64,000 bases of DNA from DAOUKH01 sp964291475. GTDB taxonomy: Bacteria; Chloroflexota; Dehalococcoidia; SHYB01. The notes under the pieces were generated by a model, which saw nothing but the letters and a program-made list of their open reading frames with translations, had not been told where the DNA came from and did not search any database. Position numbers and translations under genes: made by a program. This document shows positions 11,208 to 19,408 of the stretch, piece after piece (positions within the stretch are counted from its first letter, which is position 1; each line of letters opens with the position of its first letter). The DNA is taken from the NCBI GenBank assembly GCA_964291475.2, contig OZ220060.1:9197-73196 (forward strand), written 5' to 3'.

Positions 11208-11468
11208 ATGGATATTTTGGACAAGTTCGACAACCTTCGGGCGGACGTCGAGAAGGATCAGCAGGAGAAATGGAACGAGATCTCCTCACTCAGGCACGAG
11301 AACGCTCAACTGAAGGAGGCGCTGCGACGGGAGCGGCTATGGCGTAACCCAGCCCTGCTGTTGGCACCGGTCTTGTCCGATATGGCGGTGGCAGGAAGGA
11401 AGACGGTGGTAACGCTTGCCCGCGCCGCCAGCGAGACCCTGAAGAAGCTCGGGGCTTCGCAAAACTAG
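11208..11468 (+). CDS. Small coiled-coil protein of unknown function
   Basis: An 86-residue protein that I do not recognise. Residues 1-45 are highly charged with a heptad-like pattern ('DILDKFDNLRADVEKDQQ'), predicting a coiled coil; residues 46-60 are hydrophobic ('NPALLLAPVLSDMAVAG') but short for a membrane span, and the end is basic. It has its own near-consensus promoter and a GGGGGA ribosome site before the ATG, which supports a real gene. It is upstream of, and separated by a promoter from, the tryptophan operon. Confidence 0.55.
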   Translation: MDILDKFDNLRADVEKDQQEKWNEISSLRHENAQLKEALRRERLWRNPALLLAPVLSDMAVAGRKTVVTLARAASETLKKLGASQN

Positions 11469-11498
11469 GCTTGCCGTCCCTTCCGGCGCCGACGCGCC

Positions 11499-11528
11499 TT
11501 GACACCCCTGCCGCGGCGGGCGTATCGT
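11499..11528 (+). promoter_or_regulatory. Promoter of the trpS-trp operon
   Basis: A perfect TTGACA (11499-11504) is followed after 18 bases by TATCGT (11523-11528). Transcription would begin near 11535, at the base of the T-box leader, giving a leader of about 320 bases before trpS. Confidence 0.75.
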
Positions 11529-11535
11529 TTTTCCT

Positions 11536-11826
11536 GATAGGCAAAGGCTGCGAACGAGAGGAGTAGCCCGCGAGCGGGGCCGCAGAGAGCCGGGGATTGG
11601 TGGAATCCCGGCGCCGGCGCGGTGGGTGAATGGACTCGGGAGCTGCGCACCGAACCCTCACGGGGGCGTAGGCTGCGACGGAAAGGGCACCGTTATCAGA
11701 GCCCGGGGCATCGCCCTTACGTTGAGAGACGCGGGGCCGCGCCCGGCAGAGTGTCCCCGGTCCGCCGGGGGAACGAGGGTGGCAGTCGCGGGCAAGACCC
11801 GTCCCTTGAGGGATGGGTCTTTTGTT
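11536..11826 (+). promoter_or_regulatory. T-box riboswitch (tryptophan)
   Basis: All main parts of a T-box leader are visible. Stem I contains the GAGGAGTAG element (11559-11567), the distal AGAGAGCCGGGGATTGGTGG (11584-11603) and a specifier loop 'GAATGGACT' with TGG, the Trp codon, at 11631-11633. The conserved T-box AGGGTGGCA lies at 11776-11784. In TGGC the last base can pair with a G discriminator, as in bacterial tRNA-Trp. The competing terminator is at 11794-11825. Uncharged tRNA-Trp would stabilise the antiterminator and allow reading into trpS and the trp genes. Confidence 0.92.
11794..11825 (+). terminator. T-box-controlled transcription terminator
   Basis: AAGACCC (11794-11800) pairs with GGGTCTT (11815-11821), extended inside by GTCC/GGAT, and is followed by a T-rich run. 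Formation is mutually exclusive with the antiterminator that uses the upstream T-box sequence. Confidence 0.88.
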
Positions 11827-11854
11827 GTTAACGAGGGAAAGCGAACGGAGAGCG

Positions 11855-12872
11855 ATGGAACGCAAGCGCATCTTGACCGGCATCCGCCCCACGGGGGCGC
11901 TCCACCTCGGGCACTACGTCGGGGCCTTGGAGAGTTGGCTGCGCCTCCAGCGCGAGTACGAGTGCTTCTTCCTGATCGCCGACTATCAGGCGCTGGGCGA
12001 CCACGCCGACGACGTCGACGGCATCCGGCAGTCGGTGATCGACGTGGCGATGGACTGGCTCGCCGTCGGCCTCGACCCCAAGGACAGCGCCTTCGTCATC
12101 CAGAGCTACGTGCCGGAGCACGCCGAGCTGACCATGCTGCTCAGCATGATCACGCCGCTGGCCGCCTCCAGCGCAACCCGACGCTGAAGTCGGAGTCGGA
12201 GCGGGTCGAGCAGGAGACGTCGGGGCTCTCCGTCGGCTTCTACACCTATCCGGTCAGCCAGATCGCCGACATCCTGCTGCCCAAGGCGCACCTCGTCCCG
12301 GTGGGCGAGGACCAGATGCCGCACATCGAGATGACGCGGGAGATCGCCCGCAAGTTCAACCGGCAGTACGCCGAGGTCTTCCCCGAGCCCCGGGGCCTGA
12401 CCGGCGCGTCCCCCGGCTCGTGGGCACCGACAACCGGGGCAAGATGAGCAAGAGCCTCAACAACTGCATCTTCCTGAAGGACGACGCCGACACCGTCACC
12501 AAGATGGTGCGGAGCATGTACACCGACCCCACCCGCCTCCGGGCCACCGACCCCGGCCACGTCGAGGGCAACCCCGTCTTCATGTACCACGACGCCTTCA
12601 ACCCCGACACGGAGGAGGTCGACGACCTCAAGGACCGTTACCGCCGGGGCGCGGTCGGCGACGTCGAGGTCAAGCAGAAGCTGACCGCGGCGCTGAACAC
12701 GTTCCTGGAGCCCATCCGCGAGCGGCGCGCCCACTACGAGCAGCACCCCGACGAGGTGCACGAGGCGCTGCTCGACGGCACGCGCCGCGCCAAGGCCGTC
12801 GCCGAGCGGACGATGGACGAGGTGCGGTCGGCGATGGGGATCAGCGCCTACACCGGCGGGGGAGCGTCGTGA
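11855..12872 (+). CDS. trpS: Tryptophanyl-tRNA synthetase (two frameshifts)
   Basis: Class I synthetase that charges tRNA-Trp. The HIGH-type motif 'GALHLGHY' (residues 14-21) and the 'GKMSKS' loop are present but lie in different frames. Frame changes occur near 12168 (a C missing in GGCCGCC) and near 12412 (a C missing in TCCCCGG); restoring one base at each joins the three pieces into a normal-length enzyme. Both sites are in C-rich runs, which argues for read errors. The ATG at 11855 follows GGAG by four bases. Its T-box leader and overlap with trpE (TGATG) place charging and synthesis of Trp under one control. Confidence 0.9.
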
Positions 12873-14401
12873 TGCACTACCCGACGCTGGAGCAAGTCCG
12901 CGCCATGCGGGGCGCGGGCAACCTCGTCCCCGTCTACCGCGAGATCCTCGCCGACATGGAGACGCCGGTCTCCGCCTTCCTGAAGGTGGCGCGGGGGCGC
13001 TACTCGTTCCTTCTCGAAAGTGTCGAGGGCGGCGAGCACGTCGCGCGCTACAGCTTCATCGGGACGGAGCCGCGCAAGGTGCTGCGCACCGGCCCCGACC
13101 TTCAGCCGGCCAACGGCGGGGTGCCAACCGAAGACCACGGCGCGGTCGACCCACTGAAGGTGATCGAGCGCGAGCTTGCCGGCTACCGGCCCGTGGCCGT
13201 CGAGGGCGTGCCCCGGTTCCACGGTGGGGCCGTCGGCTACCTCTCCTACGACACCGCCGCCTACTTCGAGCGCCTGCCCCAGCCGGCGCCCGACCCCAAC
13301 GGCCTGCCCGAGGCGGTGCTGATGCTCGCCGACACCCTCGTCGTCTTCGACCACCTGAAGCACCGCATCCTTGTGCTGTCGCACGTCCAGATCGACGACG
13401 AGCCCGACCCCGACGGCGAAGCCGCCCGCTACGCAGAAACGACGGCCCGCATCGACGAGATCGTCGACCGCCTCGCCCAGCCGCGCGGCCGCCCGACGGT
13501 CAGCGACGGCGCGGCGCCGGCGGCGGAGATGGGGTCGAACATGACCCGCGAGGAGTACCACCGCGCCGTTGAGAAGGGCCGCGAGTACATCATCGCCGGG
13601 GACGTCATCCAAGTCCTGCCGTCGCAGCGCCTCCAGCGGCGCACCGAGGCGCATCCCTTCGACATCTACCGCGCGCTTCGCGGGATCAACCCGTCGCCGT
13701 ACATGTTCTACGTCGACCTCGACGGCTTCCAGCTCGTCGGGGCGTCGCCGGAGACGCAGGTGCGGCTCGAAGACGGCGTCATGACCGTCGGCTGCATCGC
13801 GGGGACGCGCCCCCGCGGCGCCACGCCGGAGGAAGACCTGGCCCTGGAGCGCGAGCTGCTCGCCGACCCCAAGGAGCGCGCCGAGCACGTCATGCTCGTC
13901 GACCTGGCCCGCAACGACCTGGGACGGGTGAGCCGCGTCGGCGGGGTGTCGGTGAACGCGCTGATGACCGTGGAGCGTTACTCCCACGTCATGCACATCG
14001 AGTCGAACGTGACGGGCCGGATACGCGACGACCGCACCTGCTACGACGCCTTCCGCGCCTGCTCGCCGCTGGGGACGGTCTCCGGCGCGCCGAAGATCCG
14101 CGCCATGGAGATCATCGCCGAGCTCGAGCCGCACCGGCGAGGGCCCTATTCCGGGGCCGTCGGCTACTTCGGCTTTGCGGGGAACATGGACACCTGCGTC
14201 GCCCTGCGGACGCTGGTAATGAAGGACGGCGTGGCCTACGCGCAGGCGGGCGGCGGCGTCGTCTTCGACAGCGACCCCGAGGGCGAGTACCAGGAGACGC
14301 TGCACAAGGCGGGCGCGCTCATCCGGGCCATCGACGCCGCCGAGGCGATGGACCTGCGCTACGGGCCGCTGCAGCAGCGCGGCGAGGAGGCGGCGCGATG
14401 A
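12872..14401 (+). CDS. trpE: Anthranilate synthase component I
   Basis: A 509-residue chorismate-utilising enzyme making anthranilate with TrpG. The C-terminal chorismate-binding domain is clear ('FYVDLDGFQLVGASPE', 'IAGTRPRGATPEED', 'DLARNDLGRVSRVG', 'GAVGYFGFAGNMDTC'). 'LLESVEGGEHVARYSFIG' at the N-terminus matches the tryptophan-feedback site of TrpE, which separates it from PabB. The ATG at 12872 overlaps the trpS stop; a GTG one codon earlier is an alternative. It overlaps trpG by four bases. Confidence 0.94.
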   Translation: MHYPTLEQVRAMRGAGNLVPVYREILADMETPVSAFLKVARGRYSFLLESVEGGEHVARYSFIGTEPRKVLRTGPDLQPANGGVPTEDHGAVDPLKVIERELAGYRPVAVEGVPRFHGGAVGYLSYDTAAYFERLPQPAPDPNGLPEAVLMLADTLVVFDHLKHRILVLSHVQIDDEPDPDGEAARYAETTARIDEIVDRLAQPRGRPTVSDGAAPAAEMGSNMTREEYHRAVEKGREYIIAGDVIQVLPSQRLQRRTEAHPFDIYRALRGINPSPYMFYVDLDGFQLVGASPETQVRLEDGVMTVGCIAGTRPRGATPEEDLALERELLADPKERAEHVMLVDLARNDLGRVSRVGGVSVNALMTVERYSHVMHIESNVTGRIRDDRTCYDAFRACSPLGTVSGAPKIRAMEIIAELEPHRRGPYSGAVGYFGFAGNMDTCVALRTLVMKDGVAYAQAGGGVVFDSDPEGEYQETLHKAGALIRAIDAAEAMDLRYGPLQQRGEEAAR

Positions 14402-14982
14402 TCCTCCTCATCGACAACTACGACAGCTTCACCTACAACCTCTACCAGTACCTGCGCGAGCTTGGGGCGGAGGTCGAGGTGCGCCGCAACGACGAGACCA
14501 CGCTGGTCGACATCGAGGCGATGGCGCCCGACCGCATCGTGATCTCGCCGGGGCCGGGCACGCCCGACGACGCCGGCATTTCCAACGACGTCATCCGCCA
14601 CTTCGAGGGACGCCTGCCCATTCTCGGCGTCTGCCTGGGGCACCAGTGCATCGGCGCGGTCTATGGCGGGAGCATCGTCGGGGCCGGCGAGATCATGCAC
14701 GGCAAGACGTCGGAGGTGCGGCACGACGGGCGCGGCGTCTTCGCCGGCCTGCCCCAAGACTTCGAGGCGATCCGCTACCACTCCCTCGCCATCGACCCGG
14801 CAACGGTCGCCGACTGCCTCGACGTCACCGCCCGCACCAGCCGCGGCGTTATCATGGGCGTCCGGCACAAAGAGCACGCCATCGAGGGCGTGCAGTTCCA
14901 CCCCGAATCGATCCTCACCGGCGTGGGGAAGGAACTACTCACCAACTTCTTGAACCTGGAAGAGCGCGGCGGGAGCGGCTGA
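14398..14982 (+). CDS. trpG: Anthranilate synthase glutamine amidotransferase component
   Basis: A 194-residue class I glutamine amidotransferase giving ammonia to TrpE. The nucleophile is Cys79 in 'GVCLGHQ', and the His-Glu pair is in 'GVQFHPESILT' near residue 170. 'LIDNYDSFTYNLYQYL' is the usual N-terminus. It could also serve para-aminobenzoate synthesis, as in many bacteria with a single copy. The ATG overlaps the trpE stop (ATGA). Confidence 0.94.
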   Translation: MILLIDNYDSFTYNLYQYLRELGAEVEVRRNDETTLVDIEAMAPDRIVISPGPGTPDDAGISNDVIRHFEGRLPILGVCLGHQCIGAVYGGSIVGAGEIMHGKTSEVRHDGRGVFAGLPQDFEAIRYHSLAIDPATVADCLDVTARTSRGVIMGVRHKEHAIEGVQFHPESILTGVGKELLTNFLNLEERGGSG

Positions 14983-14983
14983 C

Positions 14984-16000
14984 GTGGTCATCGAGGCGCT
15001 GAACAAGATCGTCGAGGGCGGCTCGCTCGACGCCGCCGAGGCCGAGCGCGTCATGGCGTCGGTGATGGCGGGCGAGGTCTCGCCGGCCCGGCTCGCGGCG
15101 CTGCTCACCGCCCTGCGAATGAAGGGCGAGAGCGACGACGAGATCCTCGGCTTCGCCCGCGCCATGCGCGCCGCCGCCGTGCCCGTCGCCGCGCCGCCCG
15201 ACGCCATCGACACCTGCGGCACAGGCGGCGACGCCTCCAACAGCTTCAACATTTCGACGGGTTCGGCCATCGTCGCCGCCGCCGCCGGGGTCACCGTCGC
15301 CAAGCACGGCAACCGGAGCGCGTCGAGCCGGTGCGGCAGCGCCGACGTGCTCGAAGCCCTGGGAGTGAAGTTCGCGGTCACCGCCGAGCAGGCCGAGCAG
15401 TGTTTGGAACGGGTGGGCATCGCCTTCCTGTTCGCGCCCGCCTTCCATCCCGCGATGCGGCACGCGGGCCCCACGCGCGGCGAGATCGGCATCCGCACCG
15501 TCTTCAACATCCTGGGGCCGCTCTCCAGTCCGGCCCGCGTCAAGCGGCAGGCCCTCGGCGCGGCAAGCCCCGACCTCGCCCCGCGCATGGCGGCGATCCT
15601 CGGCGGACTTGGCTGCGAGCGCGCGCTCGTCTTCCACGGCAGCGACGGCCTCGACGAGATCACCCTCGCCGGCCCCACGACCGTCCACGACCTGCGCGGC
15701 GGCACGGTGACCTCCTACGAGGTGACGCCGGAAGACCTCGGCCTCGCCGGAGCGCCCAGCGACGCCCTGGTTGGCGGCGGGCCGGAGGAGAACGCGGCCA
15801 TTCTGCGCTCGCTGTTCGCCGGTGAGACCGGCCCGAAGCGCGACGCGCTGCTCGCCAACGCCGCCGCGGGGCTGGTCGTGGCGGGCAAGGCTGACGACCT
15901 GGCCGCGGGCGTCACGCTGGCGGCGGAGGTCATCGACAGCGGCGCGGCGGCGGCGAAGGTCGACGAGTTCGCCGCCTTCACCCAGAAATTCGAGGACTAG
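14984..16000 (+). CDS. trpD: Anthranilate phosphoribosyltransferase
   Basis: A 338-residue enzyme joining anthranilate to PRPP. It has the PRPP loop 'DTCGTGGDASNSFNIST', the 'KHGNRSASSRCGSADVLEALG' region (read as KHGNRSASS then GSADVLEALG) and 'RTVFNILGPLSSPA'. Length and motif order are normal for TrpD. A GTG start at 14984 lies one base after the trpG stop. It is the third enzyme gene of the trp run. Confidence 0.94.
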   Translation: MVIEALNKIVEGGSLDAAEAERVMASVMAGEVSPARLAALLTALRMKGESDDEILGFARAMRAAAVPVAAPPDAIDTCGTGGDASNSFNISTGSAIVAAAAGVTVAKHGNRSASSRCGSADVLEALGVKFAVTAEQAEQCLERVGIAFLFAPAFHPAMRHAGPTRGEIGIRTVFNILGPLSSPARVKRQALGAASPDLAPRMAAILGGLGCERALVFHGSDGLDEITLAGPTTVHDLRGGTVTSYEVTPEDLGLAGAPSDALVGGGPEENAAILRSLFAGETGPKRDALLANAAAGLVVAGKADDLAAGVTLAAEVIDSGAAAAKVDEFAAFTQKFED

Positions 16001-16002
16001 CC

Positions 16003-16794
16003 GTGGCCACCTACCTCGACGCCATCGTCGAACGCAAGCGGGCCGATCTCGCTCAGGCCAAGGCCGCAACGCCGCTCGCCGACCTGAAGGCGCGTACGAC
16101 GGCCATGCCGCCGGCGCTCGACTTCCGCGGCGCACTCGCCGCTCCCGGCATCCAGGTGATCGCCGAGGTGAAGAAGGCGTCGCCCTCCCGCGGCGACATC
16201 GCCCCCGACGCCGACCACGTCGCGACCGCACGCGCCTACGCCGAGGCCGGTGCCGCCGCCATTTCCGTGCTCACCGAGGAGCCGCACTTCAAGGGCCGCC
16301 TCTCCTACCTTTCCGACATCAAGGCCGGCCTCGGCGAGTCCTGCCCGCCGCTGCTCCGCAAGGACTTCATCGTCGACCCGTACCAGGTCTACGAGGCCCG
16401 CGCCTGGGGCGCCGACGCGCTGCTGCTCATCGTGGCGTCGCTGTCCGGCGGAGAGCTCGCCGAGCTCATGGACACCGCCACCGACCTCGGCCTGGGGTGC
16501 TTGGTCGAAGTACACGACGCCGAGGAGGCCGAGCGCGCCGCGGCAGCCGGCGCGGCGGTCGTCGGCATCAACAACCGCGACCTGCGCTCCTTCGTCACCG
16601 ACCTAGAGACGACGCGGCGGGTGCGGCCGCACGTCGGCGAGGGCGCGACGGTGGTCAGCGAAAGCGGCATCAAGACCAGCGAAGACGCCGCGCGCCTCGC
16701 GTCGTGGGGCGTCGACGCCTTTCTGATCGGCGAGGCGCTGATGACCGCGCCCAACCCCGGCGCGCTGCTGAAGACGTTCCTCACACGCGACTAG
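16003..16794 (+). CDS. trpC: Indole-3-glycerol phosphate synthase
   Basis: A 263-residue TIM-barrel enzyme that closes the indole ring. Typical motifs are 'VIAEVKKASPSRGDI' (catalytic Lys and Ser), 'RKDFIVDPYQVYEARAWGAD' and 'VGINNRDLRSF'. The catalytic glutamates are in 'IAEVKK' and 'SESGIKT'. A GTG start at 16003 lies two bases after trpD. It stands apart from trpF, so the two activities are not fused as in some enterobacteria. Confidence 0.94.
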   Translation: MATYLDAIVERKRADLAQAKAATPLADLKARTTAMPPALDFRGALAAPGIQVIAEVKKASPSRGDIAPDADHVATARAYAEAGAAAISVLTEEPHFKGRLSYLSDIKAGLGESCPPLLRKDFIVDPYQVYEARAWGADALLLIVASLSGGELAELMDTATDLGLGCLVEVHDAEEAERAAAAGAAVVGINNRDLRSFVTDLETTRRVRPHVGEGATVVSESGIKTSEDAARLASWGVDAFLIGEALMTAPNPGALLKTFLTRD

Positions 16795-16805
16795 GGGCGG
16801 CGGCG

Positions 16806-17471
16806 ATGACTCACGTCAAGATCTGCGGCATTTCACGCCAAGAGGACGCCGAGGCCGCCGCCGGCGCCGACTTCATCGGCCTCATGTTCGCCGAGAGCCC
16901 CCGGCGCGTCACTCTGGAGCAGGCCCGCACGCTCGTCGAGGCCGTCCGGTCACGCCCCGCACCGCCCAAGGCCGTGGGCGTCTTCGCCAACAACCCGCTC
17001 GACGAGGTCAACGAGACCGCCCGCGCCCTTGCGTTGGACTACGTCCAAATCAGCGGCGACGAACCCGACGACTTCGTCCGGCGCGTGGAAGCGCCGGTGA
17101 TCCGGTCGGTGCACGTCGACGCCGGCGCGGGGCAACGGCCGGATCCGGCGGCGCTCGCCGCCCGCCTCGACGCCCTGCGCGCGCTGGGCGCGACGCCGCT
17201 CCTCGACGCCAAGGTGGACGCGCGCTACGGGGGCACGGGACGCCGCTTCGACCACGCCGCCGCCCGCGACGCCGCACGCGAGCACGACTTCCTGCTCGCC
17301 GGAGGCCTGACGCGGGAGAACGTCACGGAGGCCGTCGCCAACGTCCGCCCCTGGGGCGTCGACGTCTCCAGCGGCGTGGAGACGGGCCGCGTGAAGGATG
17401 CGGCCAAGATCCGCGCCTTCATCCAAGCCGTCCGCGCCGCCGACGTACGCTCCCAAGAGGGGAGCGCTTGA
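16806..17471 (+). CDS. trpF: Phosphoribosylanthranilate isomerase
   Basis: A 221-residue TIM-barrel isomerase. The catalytic Cys is in 'HVKICGIS' (Cys7) and the general acid Asp lies in 'LLDAKVDARYGGTG'; 'WGVDVSSGVE' near the C-terminus binds phosphate. The ATG at 16806 was chosen because it starts directly at the conserved motif, 11 bases after trpC. It is the last gene of the operon here; trpB and trpA, which would complete the pathway, do not follow. Confidence 0.93.
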   Translation: MTHVKICGISRQEDAEAAAGADFIGLMFAESPRRVTLEQARTLVEAVRSRPAPPKAVGVFANNPLDEVNETARALALDYVQISGDEPDDFVRRVEAPVIRSVHVDAGAGQRPDPAALAARLDALRALGATPLLDAKVDARYGGTGRRFDHAAARDAAREHDFLLAGGLTRENVTEAVANVRPWGVDVSSGVETGRVKDAAKIRAFIQAVRAADVRSQEGSA

Positions 17472-17472
17472 G

Positions 17473-17523
17473 CCGCTCCTCCTCTGGGGGAGACTGAGAG
17501 AGGGCACGCGCCGCAGGCGCGCC
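17473..17523. repeat. Dispersed hairpin repeat after trpF
   Basis: CTCCTCTGGGGGAGACTGAGAGAGGGC followed by ACGCGCCGCAGGCGCGCC (the parts overlap no gene). It is one more copy of the hairpin module and probably terminates the trp transcript. Confidence 0.7.
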
Positions 17524-17556
17524 GGCACACCCTTCGCCAGTGGCGGCCGGAGCCGG

Positions 17557-17562
17557 TATAGT
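17557..17562 (+). promoter_or_regulatory. Candidate -10 box for a nearly leaderless transcript
   Basis: TATAGT ends 10 bases before the ATG at 17573. Transcription would start about 3-4 bases before the start codon, leaving no room for a ribosome site, and none is visible. The -35 region is weak. Confidence 0.4.
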
Positions 17563-17572
17563 ACGCGACGTT

Positions 17573-18097
17573 ATGTCCGGATTCCTCGATAGGCGCGCCA
17601 TCTTCGACCGGATCGCCTCCGAGCCGCCTTTGATCGAGGGGCTGGTCAGCCCCGATGTCCAAGTGCAGCCGAACGGCGTCGACCTGACGCTGCGGAGCGT
17701 GTCGTCGTATGACGGAGCGGGCGCCGCCGACTTCTCCAACGAGCGCCGCGCCCTGCCTACGGAGTCGATGTTGCCGTTCGACGGCGACGACGCCGTCATG
17801 CTCGGACCAGGGTCCTACCTTGTGCGGTTCAACGAGACGGTCAACCTGCCCCTCGACCTCGCCGCGCTGGGGCGCACCCGGTCGAGCCTGCTGCGAGGCG
17901 GTGCGGCGCTGCACACCGCGGTCTGGGACGCCGGCTACTCCGGCCGGTCTCAGAGTCTGCTGACCGTCTACAACCCCAGCGGCTTCCGCTTATACCGGAA
18001 CGCCCGCATCATGCAGCTGGTCTTCGTGACCTTGGAACAGCCTGCCGACGCCGGGTACACCGGCGTCTACCTCGGCGAGCACACTGGGACGCCGTGA
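17573..18097 (+). CDS. dUTPase / dCTP deaminase family protein
   Basis: A 174-residue protein of the trimeric dUTPase/dCTP deaminase fold. The core motif 'LGRTRSSLLRGGAALHTAVW' with 'DAGYSGRSQSLLTVYNPSG' contains the RSSL phosphate loop and the GYxG uridine site. Motif order and length resemble deoxyuridine triphosphatases annotated next to dcd-like genes in archaea and some bacteria; hydrolysis of dUTP is more likely than deamination but not certain. The ATG at 17573 was preferred to one 11 codons upstream, which would overlap the -10 box. Confidence 0.72.
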   Translation: MSGFLDRRAIFDRIASEPPLIEGLVSPDVQVQPNGVDLTLRSVSSYDGAGAADFSNERRALPTESMLPFDGDDAVMLGPGSYLVRFNETVNLPLDLAALGRTRSSLLRGGAALHTAVWDAGYSGRSQSLLTVYNPSGFRLYRNARIMQLVFVTLEQPADAGYTGVYLGEHTGTP

Positions 18098-18429
18098 TCT
18101 ACCACCTCATGCCCGCCGCCGACGTCGAGGCCGCCCTAGCCGCCGCGGAGATCGCGCCACCGAGCCTGGCCGCCGAAGGCTTCATCCATGCCTCTGAGGA
18201 CGAAGCACAGGCGGTCGCCGTGGCGAACCGGCTCTACGGCAACGCCGGCGACCTCGCGGCCCTGGCGATCGACGAGGGCCGCGTCCGTGCCGAGGTCAAG
18301 CGGGAGGCGGCGTCGAATGGCGAGCGCTATCCGCACATCTACGGACCGTTGGAGCGGAGTGCCGTCGTGGGCATCCGGCGGCTGCGGCGCGGCGCAGACG
18401 GGCGCTTCACCGGCTTCGAGTCGGACTAA
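18094..18429 (+). CDS. DUF952 family protein
   Basis: A 111-residue protein of the DUF952 family, recognised by 'IYHLMPAADVEAAL', 'GFIHASEDEAQAVAVANRLYG' and 'ERYPHIYGPL'. The family has an ADP-ribosyl-transferase-like fold in solved members, but no biochemical function is established. The GTG start overlaps the preceding stop by four bases (GTGA), so it is probably translated with the dUTPase-like gene. Its end overlaps the end of the convergent PfkB gene by four bases. Confidence 0.75.
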   Translation: MIYHLMPAADVEAALAAAEIAPPSLAAEGFIHASEDEAQAVAVANRLYGNAGDLAALAIDEGRVRAEVKREAASNGERYPHIYGPLERSAVVGIRRLRRGADGRFTGFESD

Positions 18430-19361
18430 CCGAACGTGCGCCGGTAGCGTTCCTCGAACTCGGCCGGGGTGAAGTCGTAGCTCTGCGTGCCCTGCACCTC
18501 GACCGCGAACGAGGCCACCACCGTCCCCAACTTGGCCGAGTCGACCAGGTCGGCGCCCCCAAGCATCCCCTTGATCAGCCCGCCGCGGTAGGCGTCGCCG
18601 GCGCCGGTGGGGTCCGAGGGCGGCGCGCCAAGGACGACGGCGGGAATCTCGGTTTCGCCGTCTCGCGTGGTCACCGTCGAGCCGTGCTCGCCCTTCGTCG
18701 TGATCACCGCGCCGCACCGGTCGAGAAGCCGTCCGCGGTCCATGCCGGTGCGCGACATGATCAGCTCGACCTCGTAGTCGTTGGCGATGAGCACCTCTGC
18801 GCCCTCGATCATCCCCGCCAAGGCCTCGTCGCTCCACAGCGGCAGCGACTGGCCGGGATCGAAGACGTAGCGCATGCCGTGGTCCAGGAATGCGGCGCGG
18901 CTCCGCTCCATGTCGTCGAGGTTGCTCGCGCCGGCGATACCGATCGCTCCGCCGGCCTCGGACGGGTCGATCTCGATGTGGCAGGGATGCTTCAACGCGC
19001 CGGGGTTGAACGCCGTGATCTGGTTGTCGGCCAGGTCGGTCGTGATGTAGGCGGAGGCGGTGAACTCGTCGTCGGAGGTGGTGATGCTCTCCGTACCGAT
19101 GCCGTGCTCGGCCAGCCAGGCGAAGTAGCGCTCGCGGTCGCGGCCGATGGTGGCGAAGATGACGGGCCGTTCGCCGAGCTTGGCCAAGGCGTAGGCGATG
19201 TTGCCCGCCGTGCCGCCGATGTATTCGACCAAGCCGTCCACGGTGAAGGAGAGGTTCAGCATGTGGACCTTGTCCGGCAGGATGTGGTCGCCGAACCGGC
19301 CGGGGAAGTCCATGATCCGGTCGTAGGCGATGGAGCCGACAATGTAGACGGACGGGGTCAC
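18426..19361 (-). CDS. PfkB-family carbohydrate/nucleoside kinase (adenosine kinase-like)
   Basis: A 311-residue ribokinase-fold kinase. The anion-hole motif 'DPTGAGDAYRGG' near residue 255 carries the catalytic Asp, and 'GGTAGNIAYALAKLGE' near residue 50 is the substrate-side glycine motif. The 'GSIAYDRIMDFPG' start and overall pattern resemble bacterial adenosine-kinase-like members more than fructokinase. Being the third gene of a guaB3-crotonase-kinase run hints at purine salvage, but that is inference. The stop overlaps DUF952 on the other strand. Confidence 0.8.
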   Translation of the reverse strand: MTPSVYIVGSIAYDRIMDFPGRFGDHILPDKVHMLNLSFTVDGLVEYIGGTAGNIAYALAKLGERPVIFATIGRDRERYFAWLAEHGIGTESITTSDDEFTASAYITTDLADNQITAFNPGALKHPCHIEIDPSEAGGAIGIAGASNLDDMERSRAAFLDHGMRYVFDPGQSLPLWSDEALAGMIEGAEVLIANDYEVELIMSRTGMDRGRLLDRCGAVITTKGEHGSTVTTRDGETEIPAVVLGAPPSDPTGAGDAYRGGLIKGMLGGADLVDSAKLGTVVASFAVEVQGTQSYDFTPAEFEERYRRTFG

Positions 19362-19393
19362 GGCGCTCCCTCAGGCTCCCCCAAAGGGGGCCG
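19362..19393. repeat. Short partial copy of the hairpin repeat
   Basis: CTCCCTCAGGCTCCCCCAAAGGGGG between the kinase and crotonase genes is a truncated reverse copy of the dispersed hairpin module. It lies inside an apparent operon, so it need not stop transcription. Confidence 0.45.
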
Positions 19394-19408
19394 CTGCGGT
19401 GTGGGCTG

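Noticed and set aside
11626..12187. Protein-coding frames through the trpS leader.
   Set aside because: The region is explained by the T-box structure; only the part inside trpS is protein-like.
12160..12420. Programmed ribosomal frameshifting in trpS.
   Set aside because: There are two slips in short C-rich runs without a slippery heptamer or following pseudoknot, and similar slips occur in unrelated genes, so read error is simpler.
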